From Streptomyces antioxidans (lineage in GTDB: Bacteria; Actinomycetota; Actinomycetes; Streptomycetales; Streptomycetaceae), in the NCBI RefSeq assembly GCF_000968685.2, contig NZ_LAKD02000118.1, forward strand, positions 1 through 64,000: a DNA stretch of 64,000 bases, written 5' to 3'. Positions 1-8,670 of the stretch are shown here, piece after piece. The notes under the pieces were generated by a model, which was not told the origin of the DNA, made no database searches, and saw nothing but the letters and a program-made list of their open reading frames with translations. Every line of letters begins with the position of its first letter. Positions within the stretch are counted from its first letter, which is position 1. The position numbers and the translations under genes were made by a program.

Positions 1-308
1 GAGCTCTCGGGGCCCCCGGCCGTGTCGTGTCCGTCGGGTGCCGGGGCGCCGTTGCCCGCGTCCGCCTCGCCGCTTGCCTCCGTGTCGCCGCCCGCCTCCG
101 CGCCGCCCTGGCCTGTTCGTCGGCCGGACGTGCCCTCCCCGGCGGGGGCCTCTGCCTCATCGGTCCCGCCCTGTCCGGCGGCCGTGGCCGCCCCCGCGGG
201 GGCGCCGGGGGATCCCGCTGCCACCGGTGGTGCCGTCTGCTCTGGGGACCCCGGGGCGGCCTCCTCGGGCGCGGGTGCGGCGTCGCCGGTGAGGCGGTCG
301 GTGCTCAC
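1..308 (-). CDS. 5' part of an unidentified gene with a disordered N-terminus (truncated by window edge)
   Basis: An open frame of 102 codons starts at a GTG whose GTGA overlaps the TGA stop of the aldo/keto reductase gene, so the two are probably translationally coupled. The visible part is a low-complexity Ala/Gly/Pro/Glu/Thr segment with no hydrophobic stretch, typical of a disordered tail ahead of a folded domain that lies outside the window. The product cannot be named from this piece. The plus-strand frames over the same bases have the same composition but no start context or coupling, so the minus frame is preferred. Confidence 0.6.
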   Translation of the reverse strand, partial: MSTDRLTGDAAPAPEEAAPGSPEQTAPPVAAGSPGAPAGAATAAGQGGTDEAEAPAGEGTSGRRTGQGGAEAGGDTEASGEADAGNGAPAPDGHDTAGGPES

Positions 309-1285
309 AGCGTGCTCCAGTCCTGATCGGGATAGCGGTGCACGGGCGCCGACACATCGTCGAGCGCCTGGCAGATCTCGTCCGGAAGACTAAGGGCCTC
401 CGCCGACAACGCCGCCCTCAGCTGCTGGGCGTTGCGCGCGCCGACGATCGGGGCGGTGACGCCCGGGCGGTCGCGGACCCAGGCCAGGGCCACATTGAGC
501 GCGGTGGTCGCCAGGCCGTCAGCGGCTATGGCGACCGCCTCGACGATCCGGCTCGCCTCCTCGTCCAGATACGGCTCGACGAACGCCGCGAGCTCGGAGG
601 CGCCGCGCGAGTCGGCGGGCGTCGTATGGCGGTACTTGCCGGTGAGCACACCGCGGCCCAGCGGCGAGGACGGCAGCAGCCCGACGCCCAGGTCGAGCGC
701 GGCGGGCAGCACCTCGCGCTCCACACCGCGCTGGAGCAGCGAATACTCCATCTGCGTGCTGGCCAGCCGGGTGTGCGCGCCCGAGGAGGCCAGCTGCCAG
801 GTGGCGGCCTTCGCGAGCTGCCAGCCGCTGAAGTTGGACACCCCCGCATAGCGGGCCCGCCCGCTGCTCACCGCGATGTCGAGCGCCTGAAGGGTCTCCT
901 CGAGCGGGGTGAAGGGGTCGAAGGCGTGCACCTGCCACAGGTCGACATAGTCCGTGCCCAGCCGCTCCAGGGAGGCGTCCAGCGCGGCCAGCAGATGGCC
1001 GCGCGAGGCGTCGAAGCGGCGGTCGGGGTCGGGCACGCTACCGGCCTTGGTCGCGATCTGGAGGTCGCGCCGGGGCAGCAGCCCCTCCAGCAGCTGCCCC
1101 AGGAGGTATTCGGCGCCGCCGTCCGCGTACACATCCGCGGTGTCGACGAGCGTCCCGCCCGCCTCCCAGAACGCCTTGAGCTGATCCGCGGCGTCGTGTT
1201 CGTCGGTGTCCCGCCCCCAGGTGAGCGTGCCGAGCCCGAGCCGGGAGACGCGCAGGCCCGTGCGGCCGAGGTGCCTTAGCTCCAT
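305..1285 (-). CDS. Aldo/keto reductase
   Basis: A 326-residue protein of the aldo/keto reductase superfamily, an NAD(P)H-dependent carbonyl reductase with a (beta/alpha)8 barrel. It opens with MELRHLGRTGLRVSRLGLG, the classic first strand. DTADVYADG carries the catalytic Asp and Tyr, the Lys sits in IATKAG and the His in WQVHAFD. IVGARN near the C-terminus fits the cofactor loop. The frame runs 48 codons further upstream, but the ATG at 1285 starts exactly where family homology begins; the upstream part overlaps the divergent LLM gene and its operator. The stop overlaps the start of the next gene downstream. The substrate is unknown. Confidence 0.88.
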   Translation of the reverse strand: MELRHLGRTGLRVSRLGLGTLTWGRDTDEHDAADQLKAFWEAGGTLVDTADVYADGGAEYLLGQLLEGLLPRRDLQIATKAGSVPDPDRRFDASRGHLLAALDASLERLGTDYVDLWQVHAFDPFTPLEETLQALDIAVSSGRARYAGVSNFSGWQLAKAATWQLASSGAHTRLASTQMEYSLLQRGVEREVLPAALDLGVGLLPSSPLGRGVLTGKYRHTTPADSRGASELAAFVEPYLDEEASRIVEAVAIAADGLATTALNVALAWVRDRPGVTAPIVGARNAQQLRAALSAEALSLPDEICQALDDVSAPVHRYPDQDWSTL

Positions 1286-1388
1286 GAACGTCGAGATTAC
1301 TGGCCGCGAAGCGCCCCGTGGCAGCCTGTGGATAACCCACCCCTGACGTATCGGGGCCATGCGCGCTACAGTCCCCGGAAGAGCGACA

Positions 1389-1402
1389 TTACTGATCAGT
1401 AA
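1389..1402. promoter_or_regulatory. Perfect 14-bp palindrome, candidate TetR-type operator
   Basis: TTACTGATCAGTAA reads identically on both strands. It sits in the divergent region between the aldo/keto reductase and the LLM oxidoreductase, directly ahead of the latter's ribosome binding site (AAGGGG at 1401-1406). An AT-rich perfect palindrome is conspicuous in this GC-rich DNA, and this size and form are usual for TetR-family operators. No TetR gene lies in the window, so the regulator would act in trans. Confidence 0.55.
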
Positions 1403-1412
1403 GGGGTGCGGT

Positions 1413-2462
1413 ATGAGGCTCGGCATCAACCTCGGCTACTGGGGTGCCGGAATGGACGCGGACAACCTCGCGGTCGCCCGCGAGGCCGACAGGCTCGGCT
1501 ATTCCGTCTGCTGGGCGGCCGAGGCCTACGGTTCGGACGCGGCCACGGTGCTCGCGTGGGTCGCCGCGCAGACCGAGCGCATCGACGTCGGCTCCGCCAT
1601 CTTCCAGATCCCGGCCCGCACCCCCGCCATGACGGCGATGACCGCCGCCACCCTGGACACCCTCTCCGGCGGCCGCTTCCGCCTCGGGCTCGGCGTCTCG
1701 GGGCCGCAGGTGTCCGAGGGCTGGTACGGGACCCGGTTCGACAAGCCGCTCGCCCGCACCCGCGAGTACGTGGAGATCATCCGCAAGGCGATGTCGCGCG
1801 AGCGGCTGACCCACGAGGGCCAGAACTGGACCCTGCCGCTGCCCGACGGCCCCGGCAAGCCCCTCAAGCTCACCGTGCACCCGGTGCGGGAGTACATCCC
1901 GCTCTACATCGCGGCCATCGGCCCGAAGAACCTGGAGCAGACCGGCGAGATCGCCGACGGTGCCCTGGTCCTGTTCTACGCGCCCGAGCACGCCGAGGCG
2001 ACCACCCTCAGCGCGCTCCGCACGGGCCGCGAGAAGGCGGGCAAGGACCTCGAGGGCTTCGACGTGGTGCCCACCGTCCCCATGGCACTCGGCGACGATG
2101 TCCGCGCCCTCGCCGACCAGTTCCGCCCGTACACCGCGCTCTACGTGGGCGGCATGGGCAGCGCCAAGCAGAACTTCTACAACAAGCTGGCGCAGCGCAT
2201 GGGGTACGAGAAGGAGGCCGCCGAGATCCAGGAGAAGTACCTCGCAGGGGATAAGGAGGGCGCCGCCGCGGCCGTCCCCCACGAGCTGATCGACTCCACC
2301 TCGCTGCTCGGCCCCGTCGAGCGCATCGCCGACCGCATGCAGGCGTACGCGGGGGCCGGGGTCACCACCCTGTCGCTCACGCCCTCGGGCTTCACGCTGG
2401 AGGAGCGGCTCGCCGGGCTGCGGGCGGGCGTCGAGGCCCTGGAGCGGGCCGGGCTCGCGTAA
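1413..2462 (+). CDS. LLM-class F420-dependent oxidoreductase
   Basis: A 349-residue luciferase-like protein beginning MRLGINLGYWGAGMDADN, typical of actinobacterial F420-dependent oxidoreductases. The central segment has TLSGGRFRLGLGVSGPQ, and YIAAIGPKNLEQTGEIADG matches the family's cofactor-side region. The start at 1413 has an AAGGGG box seven bases upstream; the frame extends further but through the operator. It is divergent from the aldo/keto reductase. F420 use is inferred from the sub-family; the substrate is not known. Confidence 0.88.
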   Translation: MRLGINLGYWGAGMDADNLAVAREADRLGYSVCWAAEAYGSDAATVLAWVAAQTERIDVGSAIFQIPARTPAMTAMTAATLDTLSGGRFRLGLGVSGPQVSEGWYGTRFDKPLARTREYVEIIRKAMSRERLTHEGQNWTLPLPDGPGKPLKLTVHPVREYIPLYIAAIGPKNLEQTGEIADGALVLFYAPEHAEATTLSALRTGREKAGKDLEGFDVVPTVPMALGDDVRALADQFRPYTALYVGGMGSAKQNFYNKLAQRMGYEKEAAEIQEKYLAGDKEGAAAAVPHELIDSTSLLGPVERIADRMQAYAGAGVTTLSLTPSGFTLEERLAGLRAGVEALERAGLA

Positions 2463-2857
2463 CGCACGAGGAGCGGACCCTACGGCGCCGCGCAGAGAAG
2501 CCGGGAAGCCCGGAAGCCGGGAAGCCGAGAAGCCAGGAAGCCAGGAAGCCGAGTAGCCGGGAAGCCGAGAAGCCCGGCGGCCGGGAGACCGCGAAGCAGA
2601 GAAGCCGGGAGACGGGGAAGGCCGGGCGCCCGAAAGAGCCGGGGAGCCGGGAGATTTCCGCGGCCGTGGTGGGGGCTCGGGGGTCTTCCCCGCCACGGCC
2701 GTCACCCAGCACAACGCCTCCGCCGCCCAGGGGTTACGCGGACGCGGCGTATGGACGGATCCCCCGTTCGGCCGAGCCGGATGCCCCAGCTGTTGCCGCC
2801 GCCCCCACCGGGCCGTTGACTTTTTCTGCGCACGACCAGCGCACGGAGGTGGCGGCG
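2463..2857. repeat. Intergenic stretch with an 8-bp tandem repeat array
   Basis: About 395 bases without a convincing gene. From 2497 to about 2632 an octamer with consensus GAAGCCGG is repeated in strict 8-base register for about 16 units, the later ones decayed (GAAGCCGA, GAAGCCAG, GTAGCCGG, GAGACCGC). Eight is not a multiple of three, which argues against coding. The remaining bases lead to the ribosome binding site of the ferritin-like gene; TTGACT near 2815 is a possible -35 with no good -10. Confidence 0.8.
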
Positions 2858-3691
2858 ATGCTCTCGGCGAAAAGCGTGTTCCAGGAGATCCTCGACAACG
2901 ACGAGTCGTTCCGGCTCTTCTGCTCCGTCGCGGCCAGCGGGGAGGCCCAGGGAGGCTGGGAGAACGGCCGGATCGCCGCCCTCGTGCCCGAGAGCAGCCG
3001 CTCCCTCGCGCCCAAGATCGCCCGCCATGGCGCCGACGAGGACAAACACGGCCGGATCTTCAACGCCCTGCTCCGCAGGCGCGGTCTGGAGCCCATGGAG
3101 GTGCCCCCCGAGACCGACTACACGATGCTCCTCGAGGCCCGCGGCATCGGCCTCGCCCATGACAAGCTGCGCCGCGACGAACCGCTCACCGAGCACGACA
3201 TCGTGGTCTACCTCGCCCACAGCAGGGTCACCGAACAGCGCGCCTCCGCCCAGATGATGATGTTGCGCGGGTACTTCGGCGACCACCCCGACCTCGGCCG
3301 CGCGGTGCGCATGATCGCCGACGACGAGGACAACCACCTCGCCTACTGCCACGAGGAGCTGCTGCGCCTGGCCGCCGGTGGGTACGGCCGGACCATCCAG
3401 CGGACCCTGCGGGAGAGCGCGCTCGCCGAGATGGAGGTCTACCGGGACGTCAGCCTGGCCGTGATGGCCCATATGGGACGTCTCCTAGGCTGGCCCAGGC
3501 CGAAGTCCGCGCTGCTCGAGGCGGGGATCCAGGCCCTGCACACATACGAGCGGCTGGGCGGCTGGCGGCGCATGGTGTCCCTGCGGATGCCCGAGCGGCG
3601 GAACGCCCTGGGCGGCCCCGCGAAGAGCGCTCCTGCCGCGCCAGGAGCCCCGGAGGCGCCCGAGGCCCCCGAGGCTCCCGAGTTCGTCTGA
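2858..3691 (+). CDS. Ferritin-like diiron protein
   Basis: A 277-residue protein starting at an ATG seven bases after GGAGGT (2845-2850). It is helical and rich in paired acidic/His motifs: ADEDKHGRIF and DDEDNHLAY each give an ExxH, and RVTEQRASAQ supplies another Glu. This is the pattern of a ferritin-like four-helix bundle with a dinuclear metal site. The last 25 residues are an Ala/Pro/Glu tail with repeated PEAPEAPE. Function (iron handling, oxidase or hydroxylase) cannot be decided. It is convergent with corA. Confidence 0.75.
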   Translation: MLSAKSVFQEILDNDESFRLFCSVAASGEAQGGWENGRIAALVPESSRSLAPKIARHGADEDKHGRIFNALLRRRGLEPMEVPPETDYTMLLEARGIGLAHDKLRRDEPLTEHDIVVYLAHSRVTEQRASAQMMMLRGYFGDHPDLGRAVRMIADDEDNHLAYCHEELLRLAAGGYGRTIQRTLRESALAEMEVYRDVSLAVMAHMGRLLGWPRPKSALLEAGIQALHTYERLGGWRRMVSLRMPERRNALGGPAKSAPAAPGAPEAPEAPEAPEFV

Positions 3692-3705
3692 GGCCGACGG
3701 ACGGC

Positions 3706-4698
3706 TCAGAGCCACCCGCGCCGCTTGAACCAGCGGTACAGCAGCGCGATCACACCGCCCATGAGCACGATCACCGCCGGGTATCCCCAGGACTGCTCGA
3801 GCTCCGGCATGTGCGTGAAGTTCATGCCGTAGATCCCGGCGATCATCGTCGGTACCGCGGCCATGGCAGCCCACGCCGAGATCTTCCGCATGTCGTCGTT
3901 CTGCCGCACGCCCATCTGCGCGAGATGGGCGGAGAGGACGTCGGACAGCAGCCGGTCCAGCCCCTCCACATGCTCGTTCACCCGGGTCAGATGGTCGCTG
4001 ACATCGCGGAAGAACGGCCGGGAGCCCTCGTGCACGAACGGCACCCCGGCGCCGCTGAGCCGCTCCATCGGCTCCCCCAACGGCCCGGTCGAGCGGCGGA
4101 ATTCCATCACCTCGCGCTTGAAGGCGTAGATCCGCCCCGCGGTGTTCTGCCCGGCGCCCGCGTTCGGGGCGAAGACCTCCGTCTCCAGCTCCTCCAGGTC
4201 CCCGTGGAGAGCGTCGGCCACGTCCAGGTAGTGGTCCACGACCGCGTCGGAGACCGCGTACATCACCGCCGTGGGGCCGTGCTGCAGCACCTCGGGCGTC
4301 TTCTCCAGCCGGTCGCGCACCGAGCCGAGCGGATTGGCCTCGCCGTGCCTTACGGTCACCACGAAGGAGTCACCGACGAAGACCATCAGCTCACCCGCGG
4401 TGACGGTCCCGGCCTTGTCGTCGTACTGCACCGGCTTGAGCACCAGGAACAGCGAGTCGTCATAGACCTCCAGCTTCGGCCTCTGATGGGCGCCCAGGGC
4501 ATCCTCAACGGCCAGCGGATGCAACCCGAACTCGCTGGTGACCAGCTCGAACTCCTTCTCGGTCGGCTCATGAAGACCGATCCACAAGAAGGCGTCCCCA
4601 CGCGCCCGCGCCTCGTCCAGGGCGTCGGAGAAGTCAGCGGGTCCCTCGGAGCGGGCCCCGTCCCGGTAGATGGCACAATCCACGATCACGCTGCGCAT
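3706..4698 (-). CDS. corA: CorA-type magnesium/cobalt transporter
   Basis: A 330-residue member of the CorA/MIT channel family. A long acidic, helical cytoplasmic N-domain is followed by two C-terminal membrane helices (about residues 275-292 and 303-322). The first ends in the diagnostic YGMN signature (about residue 289), followed by FTHMPEL. The basic end KRRGWL fits the cytoplasmic tail. The start at 4698 follows a GCGAGG box; further upstream codons in the same frame overlap the divergent phosphatase gene and are not conserved in kind. Confidence 0.92.
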   Translation of the reverse strand: MRSVIVDCAIYRDGARSEGPADFSDALDEARARGDAFLWIGLHEPTEKEFELVTSEFGLHPLAVEDALGAHQRPKLEVYDDSLFLVLKPVQYDDKAGTVTAGELMVFVGDSFVVTVRHGEANPLGSVRDRLEKTPEVLQHGPTAVMYAVSDAVVDHYLDVADALHGDLEELETEVFAPNAGAGQNTAGRIYAFKREVMEFRRSTGPLGEPMERLSGAGVPFVHEGSRPFFRDVSDHLTRVNEHVEGLDRLLSDVLSAHLAQMGVRQNDDMRKISAWAAMAAVPTMIAGIYGMNFTHMPELEQSWGYPAVIVLMGGVIALLYRWFKRRGWL

Positions 4699-4782
4699 TG
4701 TGCCTCGCGCGATGCCCATCGGCACAGGGGGACCCTGTGCGGGAACGGTGCGGATCCCCGCTGAGCGCCGCCGGAGGGGTCG

Positions 4783-4788
4783 TAGGGT
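4783..4788 (+). promoter_or_regulatory. -10 box of a likely leaderless promoter (phosphatase gene)
   Basis: TAGGGT ends seven bases before the ATG at 4796. That spacing places the transcription start at or next to the start codon. The same arrangement recurs in this window ahead of other genes. No strong -35 is visible. Confidence 0.5.
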
Positions 4789-4795
4789 GGCAGCC

Positions 4796-5491
4796 ATGCC
4801 CATGCTGATCCTCGTACGGCACGGCCGGTCCACCGCCAATACCGCGGGCATCCTCGCGGGCTGGACACCCGGTGTCGCCCTCGACGAGCGCGGTACGGCC
4901 CAGGCCGCGTCGCTGCCCGGAAGACTGGCCGGGGTGCCGCTCGCCGCCGCCGTCACCAGCCCGCTGCAGCGCTGCCGGGAGACACTGGCCCCGCTGCTCG
5001 CCGCCCGCCCCGAACTGCCGCTGCACCCCGACGACCGGATCGGGGAGTGCCACTACGGCGACTGGTCGGGCCGGAAGCTGGCCGAGCTCGCCGATGAACC
5101 ACTGATGAACATCGTCCAGCAGCATCCGTCGGCGGCCGCCTTCCCCGGTGGCGAGTCCATGCGCGCCATGCACGCGCGCGCGGTCGAGGCGGTGCGCGAC
5201 TGGAACGCCTCGATCGAGCGGGAGCACGGCGCCGACGCGGCCTATCTGATGTGCTCCCACGGGGACATCATCAAGGCGCTGGTCGCGGACGCCCTCGGAC
5301 TCCATCTCGATCTGTTCCAGCGGATCTCGGTCGAGCCCTGCTCGGTCACCGCGATCCGGTACACCCCGACCCGGCCCTTCCTCGTCCGTCTCGGCGACAC
5401 CGGGGACTTCGCCGGTCTGGCGCCGCGTGAGGAGAACACCGGCGACCGCGGCGGGGACGCGGCGGTGGGCGGCGACGCGGGAGCACCGTGA
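4796..5491 (+). CDS. Histidine phosphatase family protein (phosphoglycerate mutase-like)
   Basis: A 231-residue protein opening with MPMLILVRHGRS, whose RHG motif (residues 8-10) carries the phospho-accepting His. ALDERG, TSPLQRCRET, GECHYGDWSG and CSHGD follow in the canonical order, with the second catalytic His in SHGD. The size matches the MSMEG_4193-type actinobacterial branch. An in-frame GTG at 4787 lies nine bases upstream behind GGAGGGG and is an alternative start. The C-terminus is a Gly/Asp-rich tail. The substrate is unknown; the adjacent DUF3090 and SCO1664-type genes commonly accompany it. Confidence 0.88.
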   Translation: MPMLILVRHGRSTANTAGILAGWTPGVALDERGTAQAASLPGRLAGVPLAAAVTSPLQRCRETLAPLLAARPELPLHPDDRIGECHYGDWSGRKLAELADEPLMNIVQQHPSAAAFPGGESMRAMHARAVEAVRDWNASIEREHGADAAYLMCSHGDIIKALVADALGLHLDLFQRISVEPCSVTAIRYTPTRPFLVRLGDTGDFAGLAPREENTGDRGGDAAVGGDAGAP

Positions 5492-5504
5492 TCGCCGTGC
5501 GCAG

Positions 5505-5510
5505 TAGGGT
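5505..5510 (+). promoter_or_regulatory. Candidate -10 box for the DUF3090 operon
   Basis: TAGGGT lies about 105 bases ahead of the TTG start of the DUF3090 gene, in a 123-base gap after the phosphatase stop. It matches the vegetative -10 pattern seen repeatedly here; the -35 is not obvious. Confidence 0.35.
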
Positions 5511-5614
5511 GGTGCCGCGGTGCGAGGGCGCCGTGACAGCCGTGACCGGGCGGTCGTGACACCCAGCGGTCAGCAGTCAGTCAGCCGAGCAGTCGAATCA
5601 AATGGAGCAGGACG

Positions 5615-6205
5615 TTGTCCCGTCAGGTGTTCCTCTATGACCCGCCGGACCGTTTCGTCGCCGGTACGGTCGGGCTGCCTGGTCGCCGTACCTTTTTCCT
5701 GCAGGCGTCCGCCGGTAGCCGGACCACCAGTGTCGCGTTGGAGAAGACGCAGGTCGCCGCGTTGGCCGAGCGGATAGATGAGCTGCTGGACGAGGTGGTG
5801 CGGCGCACCGGCGGAAACGCCCCGGTCCCCGCCGTCGCGCCGACCGAACTCAGCGACACAGGACCGCTGGAAGTCCCCGTGGAGGAGGAGTTCCGGGTCG
5901 GCACCATGGCACTCGCCTGGGACGGCGAGGAGCAGCGGATGATCGTCGAGGCGCAGGCCCTGGTCGAGTTGGAGGCCGAGTCCGAGGAGGACCTGGCCGA
6001 GGCCGAGGAGCGGCTGCTCCAGGACGATGTGAACGGCCCGCCCATGCTGCGGGTGCGGCTGACCGGGACGCAGGCGCGCGCGTTCGCCAAGCGCGCCCTG
6101 GAGGTCGTCAACGCCGGCCGGCCGCCCTGCCCGCTGTGCAGTCTGCCGCTCGACCCGGAGGGACACGTATGTCCGCGCCAGAACGGATACCGCCGCGGAG
6201 CCTGA
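5615..6205 (+). CDS. DUF3090 family protein
   Basis: A 196-residue conserved actinobacterial protein of unknown function. It begins SRQVFLYDPPDRFVAGTVG and ends with a Cys/His cluster, CPLCSLPLDPEGHVCPRQNG, that resembles a zinc-binding ribbon. The middle is strongly acidic. The start is TTG at 5615, chosen because GGAG at 5604-5607 is seven bases upstream and the family sequence starts there. The next gene begins 37 bases inside this one, so the two are co-translated. Confidence 0.85.
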   Translation: MSRQVFLYDPPDRFVAGTVGLPGRRTFFLQASAGSRTTSVALEKTQVAALAERIDELLDEVVRRTGGNAPVPAVAPTELSDTGPLEVPVEEEFRVGTMALAWDGEEQRMIVEAQALVELEAESEEDLAEAEERLLQDDVNGPPMLRVRLTGTQARAFAKRALEVVNAGRPPCPLCSLPLDPEGHVCPRQNGYRRGA

Positions 6206-7104
6206 CGCCGCCCACCCGTCTCCCACCGCCACACTCGACGGAGGCTTCGCGCCTCGTGCCCCCGGCCGAGCTGCTGGCCCTCGGTGAGCTGACGGTGCGC
6301 GGCCGGGTCCGGGAGGCGTCCAACGCGGTGCTGTACTGCACGGTCGAGTACGAGGGCCACAGCGCCCCTTGTGTCTACAAGCCGGTGGCCGGGGAGCGGC
6401 CGCTGTGGGACTTCCCCGACGGCACCCTCGCCCAGCGCGAGGTCGCGGCGTACGAGATCTCCGAGGCCACCGGCTGGGGCCTGGTGCCGCCCACGGTGCT
6501 GCGCGACGGGCCGTACGGGCAGGGGATGTGCCAGCTCTGGGTAGAGGTCGAGACGGCCACGGGCGAGCCGGACGGGGCGGATGGCGGACCGGACGGCGAC
6601 GGCTCGGAGGGGGCCGGGGGAGCGGAACTGCTCGCGCTCGTCGACGGCGATGAACCGGGCCCCGGCTGGAAGGCCGTGGGCTACGCCGAGGTGGGCGGCG
6701 GCCGTACGGCGCTGCTGGTCCACGCCGACGACGTACGGCTGCGCAGGCTGGCCGTCCTGGACGCGGTGATCAACAACGGCGACCGCAAGGGCGGCCATCT
6801 GCTGCCCGCGGCCGGTGGCCGGCTCTATGCGATTGATCACGGAGTGACCTTCAACGCCGACGACAAGCTGCGCACCCTGCTGTGGGGCTGGGCCGGGGAA
6901 CCGCTGCCGGAGGACGTGCTGGAGGTGCTGCGACGGCTGGCGGGCGAGCTGGCCGACGGCGCCCCGCTGGGCGCCCGGCTGGCGGAGCTGATCACCGGGG
7001 CCGAGATCGAGGCCCTGCGGGCCCGGGTCGCCGCGCTGTTGCGCACGGGGAAGCACCCCGAGCCCAGCGGCCAGTGGCCCGCCATCCCCTGGCCGCCGGT
7101 CTGA
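6169..7104 (+). CDS. SCO1664-family protein (kinase-like fold)
   Basis: A 311-residue protein overlapping the DUF3090 gene by 37 bases, with GGAGGGA five bases before its ATG. Family features include VYKPVAGERPLWDFPDGTLAQREVAAYEIS near residues 60-100, DAVINNGDRKGGHLL and YAIDHGVTFN. The GDRKxGH and IDHG pair resembles the catalytic and metal-binding loops of PI3/4-kinase-like and HipA-like folds; that resemblance is inference. A Gly/Asp-rich insertion sits near residues 140-160. Bases 6215-6232 match part of a 52-bp repeat found near 39.2 kb. Confidence 0.8.
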   Translation: MSAPERIPPRSLTPPTRLPPPHSTEASRLVPPAELLALGELTVRGRVREASNAVLYCTVEYEGHSAPCVYKPVAGERPLWDFPDGTLAQREVAAYEISEATGWGLVPPTVLRDGPYGQGMCQLWVEVETATGEPDGADGGPDGDGSEGAGGAELLALVDGDEPGPGWKAVGYAEVGGGRTALLVHADDVRLRRLAVLDAVINNGDRKGGHLLPAAGGRLYAIDHGVTFNADDKLRTLLWGWAGEPLPEDVLEVLRRLAGELADGAPLGARLAELITGAEIEALRARVAALLRTGKHPEPSGQWPAIPWPPV

Positions 7105-7258
7105 GCGAATGGGCCGGTTACCTGGATCGCGGCTCCCTGGATCGCGGATCGCGGATCGCGCGGCGCAAGCAGCTCGTGGGCGTCCGCGCAAGACCACCCA
7201 TCCGGCCAACACCGCCCAACACCACTGGTCCGGTTCGTATACGGACGCTGCATCCGGT

Positions 7259-7264
7259 TACGCT
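7259..7264 (+). promoter_or_regulatory. -10 box of a likely leaderless mshC promoter
   Basis: TACGCT ends six bases before the mshC ATG at 7271. No ribosome binding site lies ahead of that ATG, so a leaderless transcript is the simplest reading. Upstream, 7124-7165 holds short direct repeats of the type TGGATCGCGG. Confidence 0.45.
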
Positions 7265-7270
7265 CATTGC

Positions 7271-8500
7271 ATGTATGCCTGGCCCGCTTCTGAGGTTCCC
7301 GCCCTGCCCGGCAGTGGCCGCGACCTGAGCATTCACGACACAGCGACCGGGGGACGGATCACCCTGACCCCCGGTCCCGTCGCGCGCATCTACGTCTGCG
7401 GGATCACCCCGTACGACGCGACCCATATGGGTCATGCGGCGACCTACAACGCGTTCGACCTCGTTCAGCGCGTATGGCTCGACACCAAGCGCCAGGTGCA
7501 CTACGTCCAGAACGTCACCGATGTCGACGATCCCCTGCTGGAGCGGGCGCGGGAGAACGGCGACGACTGGACCGCCCTCGCCGAGCGCGAGACCGCCCTC
7601 TTCCGCGAGGACATGACGGCCCTGCGGATGCTGCCCCCGCGGCACTACATCGGCGCCGTCGAGGCGATACCGGGCATCGTGCCGCTCGTGGAGCGGCTGC
7701 GTGACCTGGGCGCCGCCTATGAACTCGATGGCGATACCTACTTCTCCGTGGAGTCCGACCCCTCCTTCGGCTCGGTCAGCCGACTCGACGCCGAGGCCAT
7801 GCGGCTGCTGTCCGCCGAGCGCGGTGGCGACCCGGAGCGCCCGGGCAAGAAGAACGCCCTGGACCCGATGCTGTGGACGGCCGCCCGTGACGGCGAGCCG
7901 AGTTGGGACGGCGGGTCGCTCGGCCGCGGCCGCCCCGGCTGGCACATCGAATGCGTGGCCATCGCCCTGGACCACCTCGGCATGGGCTTCGATGTGCAGG
8001 GCGGCGGATCCGATCTCGCTTTCCCGCACCACGAGATGGGCGCCTCGCACGCCCAGGTCCTCACCGGTGAGCGGCCGTTCGCCAAGACGTACGTCCACGC
8101 CGGGATGGTGGCCCTGGACGGCGAGAAGATGTCCAAGTCCAAGGGGAACCTGGTCTTCGTCTCGGCGCTGCGCCGCGACGGCGTCGACCCGGCGGCCATA
8201 CGGCTCGCACTGCTGGCCCACCACTACCGCTCGGACTGGGAGTGGACGGACGCGCTGCTGAGGGAGGCCGAGCAGCGCCTTGACCGCTGGCGTGCCGCCG
8301 TCTCGCGGCCCGACGGGCCGTCGGCCGACGCCCTGGTGGATGAGATCCGTAAGGCGCTCGCGGACGACCTGGACTCCCCGGCCGCCGTGGCCGCCGTGGA
8401 CCGCTGGGCCGCCGCGCAGTCGGCCACCGGCGGTACGGACGAGGGGGCGCCAGGACTGGTCTCGCGCGCCGTGGACGCGCTGCTGGGCGTGGCCCTCTGA
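7271..8500 (+). CDS. mshC: Mycothiol ligase MshC (cysteine:GlcN-Ins ligase)
   Basis: A 409-residue class I cysteinyl-tRNA-synthetase paralogue that joins L-cysteine to GlcN-inositol using ATP, the third-stage reaction of mycothiol synthesis. It has the nucleotide-binding THMGHA (about residues 51-56), zinc ligands in YVCGITPYD (C43 area), HIECVAIA and FPHHE, and KMSKS in GEKMSKSKGN (about 285-289). It lacks the long C-terminal anticodon domain of true CysRS, and the length agrees with MshC. It precedes the convergent parJ, as in other streptomycetes. Confidence 0.95.
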   Translation: MYAWPASEVPALPGSGRDLSIHDTATGGRITLTPGPVARIYVCGITPYDATHMGHAATYNAFDLVQRVWLDTKRQVHYVQNVTDVDDPLLERARENGDDWTALAERETALFREDMTALRMLPPRHYIGAVEAIPGIVPLVERLRDLGAAYELDGDTYFSVESDPSFGSVSRLDAEAMRLLSAERGGDPERPGKKNALDPMLWTAARDGEPSWDGGSLGRGRPGWHIECVAIALDHLGMGFDVQGGGSDLAFPHHEMGASHAQVLTGERPFAKTYVHAGMVALDGEKMSKSKGNLVFVSALRRDGVDPAAIRLALLAHHYRSDWEWTDALLREAEQRLDRWRAAVSRPDGPSADALVDEIRKALADDLDSPAAVAAVDRWAAAQSATGGTDEGAPGLVSRAVDALLGVAL

Positions 8501-8538
8501 CGCCTCGTCGGGGCGCCGCGCCGCGACGGTGAACGCAT

Positions 8539-8571
8539 GAGCCCGTGCCGGGGTCGTCCCGGCGCGGGCTC
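8539..8571 (+). terminator. Rho-independent-like hairpin after mshC
   Basis: GAGCCCGTGCCGGG (8539-8552) pairs with CCCGGCGCGGGCTC (8558-8571), a 14-bp stem with one wobble pair and a short loop, 38 bases after the mshC stop. It lacks a long U-tract, as is common in streptomycetes. Confidence 0.65.
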
Positions 8572-8670
8572 TTCGCTCTCCCGTGCGCGACGCAGTACGT
8601 GGCGGGGTGCGCGGCGTGCGGTGGTGTGGCGGGTGTGGCGTGCCGTCGTGGGCGCGTGCGGCGGGCGTGG

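Noticed and set aside
1..393. Plus-strand frames at the left edge
   Set aside because: They lie opposite a well-coupled minus-strand gene start and have only low-complexity Pro/Arg/Ser content.
305..1429. Longer form of the aldo/keto reductase
   Set aside because: The extra N-terminal residues are encoded by the divergent promoter and operator, have no ribosome site and do not resemble the family.
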